DNA of 64,000 bases from Candidatus Lindowbacteria bacterium RIFCSPLOWO2_12_FULL_62_27 (GTDB lineage: Bacteria > Lindowbacteria > 2-12-FULL-62-27). Position 1 is the first letter of the stretch. Each line of letters opens with the position of its first letter. The stretch spans positions 59,644 to 123,643 of the forward strand of contig MFPR01000037.1 in NCBI GenBank assembly GCA_001784175.1. Reading direction: 5' to 3'. Position numbers and translations under genes: made by a program. The notes beneath the pieces are model-generated. The model was not told where the DNA came from. It did no database searches and saw only the letters and a list, made by a program, of their open reading frames with translations. Positions 43,471 through 52,565 of this stretch are shown here, in pieces.

Positions 43471-46400
43471 CTACTCCAGATTCGACACGTGTCGCGTGTG
43501 CCAGACGCGATCGTCGTGTTTCCGCCGGGCGCCGTCGGGTGGCCGGGGAGGCGGATAGGCCGTCATGTTGTGATACGGCATGGGATCGACGGAATCCGGG
43601 AAGGCTGTATATAGGTCCATATCCTTGCAGTATCCGTCGGAATGCAGGACGAACGTGCGTGTCCAACCCGGCGGAATCGCCGGAAGGCCCGCCGCGTCAA
43701 AGGACAGAACGATTTCCTCGCCGCGCCCCATGATCACAAACCGGTCGTCCACGTCTTTCAGCAGGTCGCGCACGTCGCCGAACCGGGTGAATCGTCCTTC
43801 CATGTTTTTGAACGGCACGCCCTGATCGATTCTGTCATAATCGTACAACGTAGGGTCGTCGCCGTCGGGAGAATACTCGCGCGGATAGCCCAGATATCTG
43901 AGATCGGCGGAAACGGGCCGGAGAACGCGCCGCCGAATGGCTGCGGCGGGGGTTTCCGTCCCGACGAATATCTGGTCCCAGTAAATCTCCATGTTCGTGT
44001 GGATGCGCATCCGCGCGTCTGCGCGGAACGGAAGGGCTGTGATGTCGAACGTCATCATTCGCGGCAGGCCCGCGGGGAACCCCATATCGGCCACGGCCGT
44101 TTTCCAGCCGCCTTTCCCGTCCGGTATTTCGATCCTCGGCGGTGACATCGCAAGGCCCGCCTGATGGGCGGCGTAGTTGACATGCGAGTAGGTGTACTCG
44201 ACCCATCCATGGAGACAGAGCACCAGCGTGTCTGCTGGAGACAGGCGCCGCAGTTCATCGCCGAAATTCACTTCGATCCAGTGGTCGTGGGCGTATCCGA
44301 CGAACCGGCTGTCTTTTGGAGGCTCGGCATAGCGGCGGTCAACGGAACGAATCCTGTCAAGGACATCCCCGCCGCCTGACGCTCGCGCAGAGACGGGAAA
44401 GATTCGCCGGGACAACAGAATCGGCCGGCCGGTCGGCGCGGGTTCCACGCCGCCGAACCGTTCATCCGGGAAAATCTCAATGTTTTCCGGATGGTCGTAG
44501 GCGATCAAATAGAGCTGATCCATCCAAGTGACTTCTTCGAGAGGTTCTGCGACTCGCAGAAGATACCGGCCGTCCCGCGGGGCGATCATATCTCGCGGAA
44601 TGAGCACCCGCTCCGTGGGATCAGGTGGGCCGTAGACGCCGGGAGACAGGAAGAATCCGACGCCGCCCACGCCGAGGAAATCGGTGACGAACGAAAATCG
44701 AGCGCCATCCCACGCGAAGAGAATCGGGCAGGACGAAGGTTTTCGATGGATCTTGACGATGCCCCACCGCTGGTTCGCCGGCACCTCCAGCTCGCTTTGA
44801 ATGACCCCGTCCGGCCACGCGAGCCGCACGTAATCGGCCTTGACGCGCGCCCCCAGCCCGAAATGAACCTGAGGCGGCGGCGATCCGAGATAGCCGGCCG
44901 ACTGCGTCACCTGGGCCGCTTGAATCGACCTGCCGGTTTTGATCTCGACTCCGAGCCCGGCCACGCCTGCATCCGGACAGCGCACATCGTCTTCCGAGGA
45001 TTTCAACGGCACCACCGTCAGCCAGTGCCCGTCCGGTTTGGTTTGCGCACGCCATATCTCAGGGCGCATGCCGGCGCGGGCCGTGACGATTTCGAGTACG
45101 CCGTCGCCGTTCAGATCCAATGCGAGCGCTCCGCGCGCCGTGGGCGTCGCGCGGGTTGATCCCAATCGCGCCGGCGGCGCGAATTGGCCCATCCCCGCAT
45201 TCATGAGAATGCGGTGGGCGTAACTTCTCTTCGAGCCGGCGTCGAGCAATACGATGTCCGCATCGCCATCGAGATCAAGATCAGCGGCCATGGCGCCTGC
45301 CGATCCGCCGAGTTCCGCCGCCCGTTCAGCAAACACCCTGTCTTCGACGAACCGTCCACGGTCCACATTCAAGAACAATCGCGGAGGCGCCGGGCCTCGG
45401 ATCAAAAGGATGTCCAGCCGCCCGTTTTGATCGACGTCGGCTGTGACCGCGCCCATGGACGGCGCGGCGTCGGACAAATCAGGGAAACGGTCTGTCGCAT
45501 CGGTGTACTGGCCGACGCGATCGTTCAGATAAATGCGGTTGGGGGAGCCGGAATTGAGGAGGCAAATATCCAGGTCCCGATCGTCGTCCATATCGAAAAA
45601 CAAAACGCCCACCGTCACCGCCTGCCCGCCCTCGAGGCGCGCCTCGGGGGCAACGTCCGTGAATGTGCCGTCGCCGTTGTTTCTCCAGAGCGTGTTGGGA
45701 GCGCCGGCAGACAATCCGGCCGCGGAACGCGCCGCGGCGTTCGCCACGTACAAATCAAGATCCCCGTCATGGTCGGCGTCGGCCCATGCGGCGCCGACAC
45801 TGAGGGTCTGTCCGCCTGCCGTCCGGGTTTGCGCGGTCACGTCCGTGAATCGGCCGGCGTCGGAGACGCCGGCACTTGGGGCGTCGGAGACGCTGACCCG
45901 GCCGGCGTCGTTTCGGTACAACCGGTTGGGGCCATCACAGGTCAGATAGAGGTCGGGATCTCCGTCGCCGTCATAATCTCCGAAAAATGCGCCCACGGCG
46001 TTCCTGCCGTCGATTCCGCTGTTCGGAACAATGGAGAAACGCCCATTTTGAAGACGGTACAACGCGCCTACATGATCGGGGCCCGCGCCGGGAATGTACA
46101 CCGACAACTCTCCGCGCCCCTCCAGATCGGATGCTGCGAGACCTGGCCCGAAGGCGGGTGCGTCCATTCGGCTGGATTCCGCAGGCATGCCGGGGACGGC
46201 GCCGTTATCAGCATTCAGTTGCGCATCGGCGGAGATGTCGGCGTAGTCGGGCGGCTCATCCCGTCCCTGCGATGGTTCCGGCGAAAAAGCGCGAAGTATG
46301 TCGGCGTACCGGCCCATTTCTCCATATTTCATTCCCGCAGCGACGCCGGCCCCGGCCGTCTTGAGCGCCCGAAATCTCTGCATAAGCTCACGGGCCCTCT

Positions 46401-47028
46401 CGATTTCTCCGGCTTCACGGAGAAGGGTGACGAGGCGGTAGCAGGCGGATTCGTGGTGCGGCGCCTGGTCGAGAGTTTGCTCAAAGTGCCTCCGCGCCGC
46501 CGCCGGATCGCGGTCGGTCATGAGGACGCCCATCTGATAGTGCGCGTCCGCGTCGCCGGAATCCACCGCCAGCACTGCTTCAAACTCCCGCGCGGCCTCG
46601 CGCGCCCGGTTCAGATGCTTGAAGAGCATGCCGAGAGCGAACCGGGCGTGGGCGTCGGAGGGGTCGATGCCGATGAGCCGGGACAATTCCTGTTCGGCCC
46701 TGGCGTAACCGGATTCTGTCTGGGTGTTGAGAAGCGCGACGCCAAGATTCAATCGCCCGGCACTCCAGTCAGGGGCGATTCGTACGACCTCCTCAAAGGC
46801 CTTCACCGCCTCCTGCGGGCGGTACTGGTCCATCAGCGCGACGCCGCGATTAAAGGGCGAGAAGATGCTGTCGATTTGGGCGGGCGGAATGCCCACAGTG
46901 GATGGATCGAGTCTCCCGGCCGGTTCAGGAGGATGCTCATGTTCGTACGAGGACGGCTCTCCACAGCCCGCCATGGCGATCCCAAAGATCAAGACGATCA
47001 TCGCCGAAGTTTCATTCGACCTGCTCAA
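43471..47028 (-). CDS. TPR-CRTAC1 lipoprotein with extra C-terminal domain
   Basis: A 1185-residue protein, last gene of a six-gene operon. The TTG at 47028 overlaps the previous stop (TTGA) and has GGAGG 7 bases upstream. It gives a lipoprotein signal ending AMAGC (Cys22), better than the ATG at 47001, which would lose the basic N-region. TPRs lie at about 45-270, FG-GAP/VCBS propeller repeats with DxDxDxxxD calcium-type loops at about 380-700, and an ASPIC/UnbV domain at about 710-810 (SPPPQVHFGLGARVKADYVR, LAWPDGVIQSE). A further C-terminal region of about 375 residues has no motif I recognise. It is probably a surface-anchored propeller protein. Confidence 0.8.
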   Translation of the reverse strand: MSRSNETSAMIVLIFGIAMAGCGEPSSYEHEHPPEPAGRLDPSTVGIPPAQIDSIFSPFNRGVALMDQYRPQEAVKAFEEVVRIAPDWSAGRLNLGVALLNTQTESGYARAEQELSRLIGIDPSDAHARFALGMLFKHLNRAREAAREFEAVLAVDSGDADAHYQMGVLMTDRDPAAARRHFEQTLDQAPHHESACYRLVTLLREAGEIERARELMQRFRALKTAGAGVAAGMKYGEMGRYADILRAFSPEPSQGRDEPPDYADISADAQLNADNGAVPGMPAESSRMDAPAFGPGLAASDLEGRGELSVYIPGAGPDHVGALYRLQNGRFSIVPNSGIDGRNAVGAFFGDYDGDGDPDLYLTCDGPNRLYRNDAGRVSVSDAPSAGVSDAGRFTDVTAQTRTAGGQTLSVGAAWADADHDGDLDLYVANAAARSAAGLSAGAPNTLWRNNGDGTFTDVAPEARLEGGQAVTVGVLFFDMDDDRDLDICLLNSGSPNRIYLNDRVGQYTDATDRFPDLSDAAPSMGAVTADVDQNGRLDILLIRGPAPPRLFLNVDRGRFVEDRVFAERAAELGGSAGAMAADLDLDGDADIVLLDAGSKRSYAHRILMNAGMGQFAPPARLGSTRATPTARGALALDLNGDGVLEIVTARAGMRPEIWRAQTKPDGHWLTVVPLKSSEDDVRCPDAGVAGLGVEIKTGRSIQAAQVTQSAGYLGSPPPQVHFGLGARVKADYVRLAWPDGVIQSELEVPANQRWGIVKIHRKPSSCPILFAWDGARFSFVTDFLGVGGVGFFLSPGVYGPPDPTERVLIPRDMIAPRDGRYLLRVAEPLEEVTWMDQLYLIAYDHPENIEIFPDERFGGVEPAPTGRPILLSRRIFPVSARASGGGDVLDRIRSVDRRYAEPPKDSRFVGYAHDHWIEVNFGDELRRLSPADTLVLCLHGWVEYTYSHVNYAAHQAGLAMSPPRIEIPDGKGGWKTAVADMGFPAGLPRMMTFDITALPFRADARMRIHTNMEIYWDQIFVGTETPAAAIRRRVLRPVSADLRYLGYPREYSPDGDDPTLYDYDRIDQGVPFKNMEGRFTRFGDVRDLLKDVDDRFVIMGRGEEIVLSFDAAGLPAIPPGWTRTFVLHSDGYCKDMDLYTAFPDSVDPMPYHNMTAYPPPRPPDGARRKHDDRVWHTRHVSNLE

Positions 47029-48704
47029 TCCGGTTCCTCCATCACCACCAGCGTGCCGGCCGCCGCCGGAGCCGAAGAGCTTTTGCCCGACGGCCAGATC
47101 ACGTCGATCGAGGCCGCGGATTCGTCGGCCCGAAGACCCACATGGACGGTGGGATCGCTCGCGCTCAGATACGAAGCGGCGGTTCTGACTTCGTTGTGAA
47201 TGGCGCGCGTATCGGTCCGGACGACCACTTTCGCGCCGATGCCCTGCGTGTTGGGCGCGCGGCCATGCAGTCGGATCTTGAGCCATCGCGCGCCGGCGGG
47301 GGTTTCATTACGCAAAAGTTCCGCCCACGATCCGGAATTGGAGGCCAGGATGTCGATGTCGCCGTCGTTATCATAATCTCCGAAGGCCGCCCCGCGGCCG
47401 ACGCGTTTGCGCACGAAACATTCTCCGCAGCGGTCGGCGGCGTTTTCGAAGGTCCCGCGTCCGGTGCCGACAAACATCATCTTTTGCTGCGGATAGGTGA
47501 TCTCCTGCGAGAATCCCTCTATGTCATCCACCACATGCCCGTTGGCCACAAAGCAATCCAGGTGGCCGTCGTGATTGAAATCGGCGAATCGCGCGGCCCA
47601 GCCCACGTGCCGGTAGGTGTCCTCATCGAGGCCCAGGGCGCGGGTCAGATCCGCGAAGAACCCGTTGCCCCGGTTCACGTAGAGATTGTTGAATTCAAAC
47701 ACCATGTTCGTGACGAACAGGTCCTGAAGGCCGTCGCCGTTCACGTCGACGACGTCGACCCCCATCGCCGCCGTGACGACGCCGTCCGGATCGTATGCCA
47801 CTCCGGCCTCAACGCCGATTTCCACGAACATGCCTCCCTCATTCCGATACAGGAAGTTGGGCGTGGCGTCGTTCGCGACAAACACGTCCTGGTCACCGTC
47901 GTTGTCGAAGTCCAGCGCCACGGCCGTCAGGCCCTTGCCGTTCGCGGAGAGTCCCGCGGACGCGGACACATCGGTGAACGTCCCATCGCCGTTGTTGCGG
48001 TACAGAACATCCTCCTCGCCCTCAAAATCGCGCGGGCCGGGGAAGGATCGGAATCCGTATTTTTTGGAGAGCGTTGAGACATGGACGTCCTTGCGGTTGA
48101 CGAGAAATTTGAGGTAATTCGAGACATAGAGATCGAGGTCGAGGTCCCCGTCGTAATCGAAGAAGACCGCGCCGGCGCTCCACCGCGGGCAACCTACGCC
48201 CGCCCGGTCGGTCACGTCCTCAAACGTCCCGTCGCCGCGGTTGCGGTAGAGGGTATTGCGGCCGAAGTTCGTGATGTAGAGATCGACGAATTCGTCGGCG
48301 TCGTAGTCGGCCGTCGCAACGCCCTGCCCGTAGCTGGCCGCCGTGATCCCCGCCGTTTCCGTGACGTTGCGGAAGGTCCCGTTTCGCTCGTTGTGAAACA
48401 GGGCGTGAGTCGCGGCATTCCTGCGGTCCATCAACCCATGTTTGTCGAGTTTCGCGCCGTTGACCAGGAATGCGTCGAGCCGGCCATCGTTGTCGTAATC
48501 GAAAAAGGCGCACCCTGAACCCGTGGTCATAAGGACATTCTCGTTTTGTTCCGCCCCGAAGGTATGCCGGAACACGATCCCGGCCGATCGCGCGATGTCC
48601 GTGAATTTCGGCGGCGGGTCGGCGGCGGCCGTCGCCGCACAAACCGCCGTGATGGCGACCGTCATCCACAGCCATCGAAACCCCGCGATCCTCATTCCTT
48701 TCAC
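47025..48704 (-). CDS. CRTAC1-family protein (FG-GAP propeller plus ASPIC/UnbV)
   Basis: A 559-residue exported protein. After a Sec-type signal peptide (about 1-28) come FG-GAP/VCBS repeats containing FFDYDNDGRLDAFLVNG, DFNHDGHLD and DYDNDGDIDILASN loops, then the ASPIC/UnbV domain (about 480-550; TVHVGLRADESAASIDVIWP). The function of this pairing in bacteria is not established. The GTG at 48704 overlaps the porin stop (GTGA); the ATG three codons in is possible, but its AAAGGA touches it. It overlaps the next gene by TTGA. Confidence 0.85.
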   Translation of the reverse strand: MKGMRIAGFRWLWMTVAITAVCAATAAADPPPKFTDIARSAGIVFRHTFGAEQNENVLMTTGSGCAFFDYDNDGRLDAFLVNGAKLDKHGLMDRRNAATHALFHNERNGTFRNVTETAGITAASYGQGVATADYDADEFVDLYITNFGRNTLYRNRGDGTFEDVTDRAGVGCPRWSAGAVFFDYDGDLDLDLYVSNYLKFLVNRKDVHVSTLSKKYGFRSFPGPRDFEGEEDVLYRNNGDGTFTDVSASAGLSANGKGLTAVALDFDNDGDQDVFVANDATPNFLYRNEGGMFVEIGVEAGVAYDPDGVVTAAMGVDVVDVNGDGLQDLFVTNMVFEFNNLYVNRGNGFFADLTRALGLDEDTYRHVGWAARFADFNHDGHLDCFVANGHVVDDIEGFSQEITYPQQKMMFVGTGRGTFENAADRCGECFVRKRVGRGAAFGDYDNDGDIDILASNSGSWAELLRNETPAGARWLKIRLHGRAPNTQGIGAKVVVRTDTRAIHNEVRTAASYLSASDPTVHVGLRADESAASIDVIWPSGKSSSAPAAAGTLVVMEEPD

Positions 48705-49873
48705 CGCCCGTAATAGACGAACGTGAGATACACCGCGTCGCTCTTCGGCGCCATGACGCGGTTCGCCTCCTCGCGATAGGCCAAAAAAACGCTGACGGCG
48801 TTGGTGAACGAGTAACTGAATTGATAGAGGGCGGCGGTGTCGTCGGAGTTGTGAGTGGAGGTGTCCCTTCGAACCGATTCAACCTGCCATGAGAGACCGG
48901 CATTTTGAAACCGCGGGATGATCCACTCCAGCGTCGCGCGCACGCCGAGCACGTTCGATCTTTGCCCGCCGGTGACCGCGACATACTGCGCGTCGTCGCC
49001 GAATCCGTCCTGTCCGCAGGCGACTTGGCCGCTCAGGATCAGATAATCTCCGGACCGGCGGAAAAGGTCATACGCGACGCGCCAGCGCGAGATGGACGCA
49101 GCGCCGAACACGGACGGCCCCATGATGGCCGGCAAATCGCCGACCAGGATCGACAGGCCGTTTTGAATGTCCCAGTAGGTCGGCGCGCCCAGCCGGGCTG
49201 TGAGCAGGAAGCTCGTGCGTTCGGAAGCCGTCGACAGGCGCGGCGAGTGCAGCCCTTCGCCCAGACCCAATGTCGCCGCCGCCTCCCAGTCCAATTTTCC
49301 GAGCGGGCCTTTGATATTCAGCCCCCAGTCCCATTTCAGCCCGAGGTCGGCGGCCTCGAGCGGCAGAAGAAACCGGTGCCGGGGCGCCGTCATCGGATTC
49401 ATGCCGTACGGAATGACGAACTGTCCGAGCCTCAGGCTCAGCCGCTGCGAGCCGCCCGGATTCCATCGGATCCAGAAATCCTGCGGCGCGAACTTCACGG
49501 CGTTCATGCCCCGGTTGTCCTGCATCCGGTCGTACACGATGCGCGGGTGAAGTGTCATGGCCTCCAGCGGCATCCAGCCGCCGAATATCCGGCGATTGAG
49601 GAGTGACTCGGTTGAGAACGTCCTGACGTAGTCGAGCCCGATGGAATTACCCGGCGGTCGAGGCGACAGCTCAACGTAGTCTTTCGACCGGTCGCCCGGC
49701 GGCAGGCCTGTCGCGCCGTCGAGCGGGAACACGGCTGAGGACACGAATTCAAGGTACAAAAACGATCGACGCACTCCCTCCTCATCCGCCGGAACCGCAG
49801 CGCAGGCCGCATGGACGACCGCCGCGATCAGAAGAACGGTTGTCACAGGCCGTGCGTGCCGGACTTTCGTCAT
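48701..49873 (-). CDS. Porin-like outer-membrane beta-barrel protein
   Basis: A 390-residue protein with a signal peptide (about 1-26) and amphipathic beta strands throughout. Segments such as QDFWIRWNPGGSQRLSLRLG and FVIPYGMNP resemble porins used with electron-transfer or phosphate-selective systems. It ends in VYLTFVYYGR rather than a terminal Phe. It sits in the middle of the CRTAC1/cytochrome operon (ATGA overlap upstream, GTGA downstream), so it may form the outer-membrane passage for this system. That is inference. Confidence 0.7.
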   Translation of the reverse strand: MTKVRHARPVTTVLLIAAVVHAACAAVPADEEGVRRSFLYLEFVSSAVFPLDGATGLPPGDRSKDYVELSPRPPGNSIGLDYVRTFSTESLLNRRIFGGWMPLEAMTLHPRIVYDRMQDNRGMNAVKFAPQDFWIRWNPGGSQRLSLRLGQFVIPYGMNPMTAPRHRFLLPLEAADLGLKWDWGLNIKGPLGKLDWEAAATLGLGEGLHSPRLSTASERTSFLLTARLGAPTYWDIQNGLSILVGDLPAIMGPSVFGAASISRWRVAYDLFRRSGDYLILSGQVACGQDGFGDDAQYVAVTGGQRSNVLGVRATLEWIIPRFQNAGLSWQVESVRRDTSTHNSDDTAALYQFSYSFTNAVSVFLAYREEANRVMAPKSDAVYLTFVYYGR

Positions 49874-50709
49874 GGCGCGACTCGGACGGGTTGGCGCTCG
49901 CGGATGGAATGCAGAAACCAGTCGAGCCGCCGGTATTCGTCGTCCACCTTGATTTTTGTGACACCGGTTTCCTCCCAGCTCGATATCCCGGACCAGTACG
50001 GCGTCAGGAGACTCAAGCGGCCGGCGCCTTCGGCCGGAGGCGCGGACTCTCTTCCCGCTTGGATGGCGCGCTTAAGGCGGATTGCAGCCGCAACCGCGTC
50101 TCCTTCCAACCAGAACAGGTAGCCGGCGAGGTAAAATGCGCCGCCGCATTTGGAATTCGATGCGGCCGCCGCCTCAAGATAACGCCGCGCGCGGGATATG
50201 TTTCCGCGCAAAAGGGCGATCTCCCCGATCCTGAGCACGGCGCCGGACTCCTCCTTGTTGATATCGAGCGCCTTCTCGAATTCCCTTTCCGCCTCCGCCG
50301 GCTCGAAGGGCGCGCCCGCAACGCCGCATGAGAAGAGCGCGCCGAGCTGGGCATGCGCCCTGGCGCTGGACGGATTGATTTCCGCCAGCCGGCGCCATGT
50401 CTCCGCCGCCTCGGCGAATCGCCCGAGTTCGAACAGAACATTGCCGAGGTTATACAGGGAATCTTCGTGCCCGGTGTCCAGCCCCAGCGCGGCGTGGTAC
50501 GCAGCGTCGGCGCCGGGCCAGTCGCCTTGCAGCCGAAACCGGGTGGCCTGATCATACAGCTTCCAAAACTGCAGAACTTCCGCCTTTCGGTCCGGCGACC
50601 ACGCCGGGGAAGGAACGGGATCAACTGCGGATGGCCGCATTTTGAGAATGGTCAGAATGATGAATCCCGTGGCAAACCCCAGAGCGAGAAACCCCGCCGC
50701 GCGCTTCAC
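49870..50709 (-). CDS. Membrane-anchored TPR protein
   Basis: A 279-residue protein. The GTG at 50709 overlaps the upstream stop as GTGA and gives an N-terminal anchor (VKRAAGFLALGFATGFIIL). About five TPRs follow (about 50-225; YNLGNVLFELGRFAEAAETW is typical), then a roughly 50-residue tail. It is probably a periplasmic scaffold for the other products of the operon. Confidence 0.78.
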   Translation of the reverse strand: MKRAAGFLALGFATGFIILTILKMRPSAVDPVPSPAWSPDRKAEVLQFWKLYDQATRFRLQGDWPGADAAYHAALGLDTGHEDSLYNLGNVLFELGRFAEAAETWRRLAEINPSSARAHAQLGALFSCGVAGAPFEPAEAEREFEKALDINKEESGAVLRIGEIALLRGNISRARRYLEAAAASNSKCGGAFYLAGYLFWLEGDAVAAAIRLKRAIQAGRESAPPAEGAGRLSLLTPYWSGISSWEETGVTKIKVDDEYRRLDWFLHSIRERQPVRVAP

Positions 50710-52565
50710 GGCCCGTCCATGCCAATCGCCGGCGCTCGGCTGCCCGGCTCCGTGATCGTCACGATCTGATCGGCGCTGACCCATTCCAGCGTCTGCGTCC
50801 GTCCGCTTGGCCATGCGACGTCGATCGCGTCGACGCGGTCCGCCGAACCCAGCCCGACCAGCACCTCTCTCGCGGCATTCTGAGAGCAGTACGAGGATCC
50901 GGCGCCAGATTCGCGGAGGTAGATATGCGTTCCCGCGCGGAACCGCAATTTCGCGCCGACGCCGTCCCTGTTTCCCTCCGTTCCTCGCAGACGGACTTTG
51001 ATCCAATGATTGCGGTCCCCCCCATCATTTCGGAGAAGAATCGGGGCGTCACCGTGGACAACGATGAAGGCGTCCGGGTCGCCGTCATTGTCATAATCTC
51101 CGATCGCCAGCCCCCGGCCCACGCGCCGCGCCCGGAAGATTTCACCCGATACGGAGCCCACCTCATAGTAACCTCTTCCGGCCCCGGCATTCCAGAACAG
51201 CAGATTATTCATCGGCGCAAGCAGGGTGGAGTCGTCTTCGCGCGGAAAGGTGCTGCCATTCACGACCATGAGATCGAGCAGGGCGTCGTTGTCGTAGTCA
51301 AGAAACGCCGTGCCCCAGCCGATGTAATCCAGCGCGATCTGTCCAAGGCCATACTGGTCGGCAACATCCACGAATGCCAGCCCGCGCGATTTGCCCTCCA
51401 TGCGCAAGTCCGCGTAATCGGAGGACATGTTGTTGTAGAGCGCGTTTTCCTGGGCAAGCCAGTGGGTGATGAAGATGTCCTGATCTCCGTCTACATCCCA
51501 GTCTCCCACCGCCAGACCCATCGCGCCGCGGTAGTCGGCCACCCAGGCTCTGTGGCTGATGTCCTCGAAGGTTCCATCACCCCGGTTGCGGTACATCGCG
51601 TTGTCGGAAACATCATTCGCGACGTAAAGATCAGTCCGGCCGTCATTGTCGAAATCCGCCCAGGACGCCGAAAGACTTCGCCCGGCGGGATTGTCAACGC
51701 CGGCGTCCCGGGCCACTTCCGTGAATGTGCCGTCGCCGTTGTTGTGGAACAGAAGATTTCGCTCCGGCTTGTAGGTGGAAGGATTGAGAGACGCGGGAAG
51801 CACGGCGTCATATTGCCGGCTCTGCGTGTAGAGGTGCGCCTGCTCGAAACGGTACTGCACGTATCCACAGACGTACAGATCGAGCAGGCCGTCACTGTCA
51901 TAGTCACCCCACGACGCGCCGGTCCAGAAGCCCTCGAAACGGCCGATGCCCGAACGATTCGAGGCGTCGGCGAAGGCGCCGTCACCGTTGTTGTGAAAGA
52001 GGAAGGTGTGGCCGTAGTTTGTCACAACAAGATCGAGCAGACCGTCATTGTCGTAATCGCCCCATGCCGCTCCCTGGCCGACGCTTCGGACATCCAGTCC
52101 CGCCCGGAGCGTGACATCCGCGAACGTGCCGTCGCCGTTGTTCCGGTAGAGCGCGTGCCGAGCCGGCGATCGGGCGAACTCTTCCGGCGTCATGGTCAGG
52201 CTTCCGGCTTCGTTCACGATAAAAAGATCGATCCAGCCGTCGTTGTCAAAATCGCCCCATGCCGCGCCCGATCCCATGTCTTCCGGGAGCTGGGTTGACC
52301 GGGTTCCGTGAAAATGCCGAAACCGGATGCCCGCCGATTCGGTCACATCCAGGAAGGACACGCGCGGATAATTCGCCGGGGGATCGCGCGAAAGGGAATC
52401 GATGAGGCCCTCCATTTTTTCGCCCGGCACATACGGTTTCGGCGCAGGTCCCCGCCATATCGCGACGGCGCTCGCGGCGATCGCCAGTCCGCCCAGTACC
52501 GCCGTCCGCATCAGAAGCCGCCGGCGCGGCGTGGGTTCTCCGGGACGCAAGGTCTTCCGAGTCAA
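50706..52565 (-). CDS. Tat-exported CRTAC1-family protein
   Basis: A 619-residue protein. The TTG at 52565 overlaps the cytochrome stop as TTGA and includes a twin-arginine-like signal (PTPRRRLLMRTAVLGGLAI). Starting at the ATG 52511 would remove the arginines. FG-GAP repeats (about 95-520) carry several DYDNDGLLDL loops, and the ASPIC/UnbV domain is at about 535-605 (LVGLGSADRVDAIDVAWPSG). Folding before export suits a metal-loaded propeller. Two other CRTAC1 proteins are in the same operon with Sec-type signals, so the three differ in export and anchoring. Confidence 0.82.
   Translation of the reverse strand: MTRKTLRPGEPTPRRRLLMRTAVLGGLAIAASAVAIWRGPAPKPYVPGEKMEGLIDSLSRDPPANYPRVSFLDVTESAGIRFRHFHGTRSTQLPEDMGSGAAWGDFDNDGWIDLFIVNEAGSLTMTPEEFARSPARHALYRNNGDGTFADVTLRAGLDVRSVGQGAAWGDYDNDGLLDLVVTNYGHTFLFHNNGDGAFADASNRSGIGRFEGFWTGASWGDYDSDGLLDLYVCGYVQYRFEQAHLYTQSRQYDAVLPASLNPSTYKPERNLLFHNNGDGTFTEVARDAGVDNPAGRSLSASWADFDNDGRTDLYVANDVSDNAMYRNRGDGTFEDISHRAWVADYRGAMGLAVGDWDVDGDQDIFITHWLAQENALYNNMSSDYADLRMEGKSRGLAFVDVADQYGLGQIALDYIGWGTAFLDYDNDALLDLMVVNGSTFPREDDSTLLAPMNNLLFWNAGAGRGYYEVGSVSGEIFRARRVGRGLAIGDYDNDGDPDAFIVVHGDAPILLRNDGGDRNHWIKVRLRGTEGNRDGVGAKLRFRAGTHIYLRESGAGSSYCSQNAAREVLVGLGSADRVDAIDVAWPSGRTQTLEWVSADQIVTITEPGSRAPAIGMDGP

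Noticed and set aside
45184-47199. 671-residue plus-strand ORF
   Set aside because: It is antisense to the TPR-CRTAC1 lipoprotein gene, whose motifs and operon overlaps are clear. It has no recognisable domain.
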